Shown: piece after piece, positions 4,519 to 6,499 of the stretch | Position numbering within the stretch: the stretch's first letter is position 1 | Layout of the letters: every line of letters begins with the position of its first letter | Source: CAZADH01 sp964483805 | Lineage (GTDB): Bacteria; Muiribacteriota; Ozemobacteria; Ozemobacterales; Ozemobacteraceae | Reading direction: 5' to 3' | NCBI GenBank assembly: GCA_964483805.1 | Contig: CAZADH010000323.1 | Coordinates: 1-6,499, forward strand | Length of the DNA stretch: 6,499 bases | Notes under the pieces: generated by a model | The model's input: only the letters and a program-made list of their open reading frames with translations | Databases searched by the model: none | What the model was told of the DNA's origin: nothing | Translations under genes and position numbers: made by a program

Positions 4519-6499
4519 TCACCAGAAGGTGTCGACGCCCAGACTGTAGGTGCGCGCCCGCTGTGCCGAATCGAAGAAGCGGAACCCCAGGCGCGTATTC
4601 TCGGCCTCCTGCCAGGCGCTGGTGAAATCGGTCTCGTTGTAATGCACGTACAGCTTGACGAATGGGGTCAGGCGGCACGTCGACAGCAGCGAGAAGCCGG
4701 TCTTGTAGACATCCTGGTTGTTGAATGCGTAGAGCCCCTCGGCATCGACCGCCATGATCCGCTTGCCGAACAGGCCCACAGCGCCAAAATACCAGCGTCG
4801 GTTCGGAGTGTAGCCCACGGTCAGCCGCGCACCCCCGGTGTTGCGCGGGTCGCTCGGCGCCCATCCGGAACCGGCGGCATGGATGAAACTGCCGGCGAGA
4901 TCGACATGCCAGTAGGGGTTGATGCGGTAACCCGCCCCGACCGTGAACTGATTCGTGTGAATGTGGGTGTAACTCGAGTAATCGCCTTCGGCCGACAGCG
5001 TCCAGCGCGGGGTCGGAAAATACCAGTATTTCATGCCGAACACGTTGCCGCCGTCAGTGACCACGTCGTCATTCTCGAAATGCATCAGGTGAAACTGCAG
5101 CGCGTGTTGGTCGTTGAGTGAGTAGTAACAACGCAGACCGATCAGGTCTTCCTTGAAGTCCGGCTTGCCCTGCGAGACTGTGGGCACGTCGGTCGAAGTG
5201 TGCGAAATCGTGGTCACCGCCCGCCGGTCGACGTAACGAACGACGCCCGTGGTCAGATAGCGACCGTCCTGATAACTGCCGTAGTCCATGCCGGTGACGA
5301 TGAGAAATACATCGGATTGCATCATCGCATCGACGGCGTCGAGACCGGCGCGCGCGCCCGCATGCTCGGGGTGCTTGGCCAACACGGCTTTGAACGTGTC
5401 GCGTGCATCCTGGCGCCGGTGCAGGTGCACGAGCGACCAGCCCTTGGCGATTTGCATATCGAGCGAACCCGGATAACGGTCGTAAATCTCGATGGCCTTC
5501 GGATACTGGCAGGTATCGAAGAACAATCGTGACCACCGTTGGTCGACCGCGAACTCGACGCCCGGCAGTGCCATGCGCTCGAGCAGGCGGCGGGCATCGT
5601 TGTGGTTGCGCGCGTTCTGATACGCATCGATGGCCAGAAGCAGCAGGTCGCGGGGAGCCTGCGCCGACTTCGCCTGGTTCTCGTAACCCTCGCCTGCCTG
5701 CTGATAGTGGCGCCACGACACGCCGACCAACTTGCGCCTGGCGAAAAGGGCCCCGGACCGTTGGTCCACCTCAGGCCCCGGACTCTCGGCCCGCAGATCG
5801 GTGAGCAGCAACTCGGCGCGTTGCAGATTGCCGGCCGCCACAAACGCATCGACGGCTGCGAGTTTGGTCGTGCGCGGGTCTGGCGACTTCCTCGCGGCCA
5901 ACTGGTAGAACTCACCGGCCTCGTCATGCTCGCCCGCCGCCGTGTAGTTGTCGGCAATGCGCAGCAGTTGCGCGAAGTTCGGGTTGGCCGGCAACAGTTT
6001 GCGCAGCCACTCGGCGGCACGCAACGCATGGCCGTTCAGTTCGAGCAAAGTGGCGACCCGCGCCTGTTTGCCGGGCCGGTCGAGAATGTCGCCCGGGGTT
6101 GCCAACTGCAATTGCAGGGCGTGCAGTTCCGCCTCGTTGAGCTGCTTGAGCGCCACCAGCAACTCGGCATGCTGCGGATACGTGCGCAGAGCCGCCAATA
6201 GGTGCGGCCGCGCCCGATCGAAATCGTGCAGCTTCCACAGGGTGAGCCCCATGCCGAGCCGGCAGTCGACGTGGTCGGGCGCGATGGCGTAATAGTTGAG
6301 CGCCGAAGCGTAGTTCTTGGCTGCATAGCACAGGTCGCCGATGCGCAGCGCCGCGGTCACGTTGGTCGGATCGCGTTGCAGAATCTGGCAGCCGACCTCG
6401 ACGGCGCGTTGCGTCTCGCCAATCTTGATCAAGGCCAGCATCTTGCCGTGGTAGCCGTCGAGCATCGCCGGATCTTGCTTGATGGCACGGTCGTACCAT
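4519..6499 (-). CDS. TPR-repeat protein with C-terminal outer-membrane beta-barrel, 5' end missing
   Basis: The frame is open through the right edge, so the N-terminus and signal peptide lie off the window; 659 residues plus one base are visible. The ATG at 6465 is internal, because WYDRAIKQDPA just before it is the end of another TPR. Visible residues 1-390 are a TPR array (AVEVGCQILQRDP, ALNYYAIAPD, AAEWLRKLLPANP, ARDTFKAVLAKHP). From about 395 to 659 the chain changes to alternating, aromatic-rich beta strands, about 12-16 by eye, and ends in SLGVDTFW. An aromatic last residue is the usual outer-membrane assembly signal. TPR followed by a barrel is the plan of the exopolysaccharide porins PgaA, BcsC and PelB, and a YaiO-like barrel is another possibility. 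Export of a surface polymer is therefore a reasonable but unproven guess. The short TPR gene lies 7 bases downstream and is translationally coupled. Confidence 0.88.
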   Translation of the reverse strand, partial: WYDRAIKQDPAMLDGYHGKMLALIKIGETQRAVEVGCQILQRDPTNVTAALRIGDLCYAAKNYASALNYYAIAPDHVDCRLGMGLTLWKLHDFDRARPHLLAALRTYPQHAELLVALKQLNEAELHALQLQLATPGDILDRPGKQARVATLLELNGHALRAAEWLRKLLPANPNFAQLLRIADNYTAAGEHDEAGEFYQLAARKSPDPRTTKLAAVDAFVAAGNLQRAELLLTDLRAESPGPEVDQRSGALFARRKLVGVSWRHYQQAGEGYENQAKSAQAPRDLLLLAIDAYQNARNHNDARRLLERMALPGVEFAVDQRWSRLFFDTCQYPKAIEIYDRYPGSLDMQIAKGWSLVHLHRRQDARDTFKAVLAKHPEHAGARAGLDAVDAMMQSDVFLIVTGMDYGSYQDGRYLTTGVVRYVDRRAVTTISHTSTDVPTVSQGKPDFKEDLIGLRCYYSLNDQHALQFHLMHFENDDVVTDGGNVFGMKYWYFPTPRWTLSAEGDYSSYTHIHTNQFTVGAGYRINPYWHVDLAGSFIHAAGSGWAPSDPRNTGGARLTVGYTPNRRWYFGAVGLFGKRIMAVDAEGLYAFNNQDVYKTGFSLLSTCRLTPFVKLYVHYNETDFTSAWQEAENTRLGFRFFDSAQRARTYSLGVDTFW

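Overview
The window is GC-rich, densely coding DNA from a bacterium. A signal-peptide-rich gene set and a protein ending in an outer-membrane beta-barrel point to a diderm (Gram-negative) organism. Nothing in the sequence fixes the phylum. I see no rRNA, tRNA, CRISPR array, insertion sequence or phage gene. No stretch longer than about 210 bases lacks a gene.

Layout. On the + strand, bases 1-696 hold the 3' part of a bifunctional methionine sulfoxide reductase with MsrB first and MsrA second. It converges on five consecutive genes on the - strand. Listed in their direction of transcription, from the right edge, these are: (1) a TPR protein with a C-terminal outer-membrane beta-barrel, cut by the window's right edge (4519-6499); (2) a short exported TPR protein 7 bases downstream of it (3813-4511); (3) an exported GyrI-like small-molecule-binding domain protein (3162-3707); (4) a 140-residue exported protein of unknown family with its own good promoter (2537-2959); (5) an exported zincin-type metalloprotease with HExxH and a degenerate ComEA-like helix-hairpin-helix tail (754-2451).

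How they may work together. Genes 1 and 2 are almost certainly one transcription unit and share an irregular TPR module, so they probably belong to one envelope complex. The TPR-then-barrel order matches exopolysaccharide export porins of the PgaA/BcsC/PelB type, but no synthase or polymer-modifying gene is visible, so this function is inference. Genes 3-5 are also predicted to leave the cytoplasm, but each has its own leader and ribosome binding site, and a functional link between them is only suggested by proximity. The GyrI-like gene outside the cytoplasm and the metalloprotease with an HhH-like tail are the least ordinary items here.

Start sites. For three - strand genes the farthest-upstream start is not the best one. 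The Shine-Dalgarno positions place the starts at 2451, 2959 and 3707.
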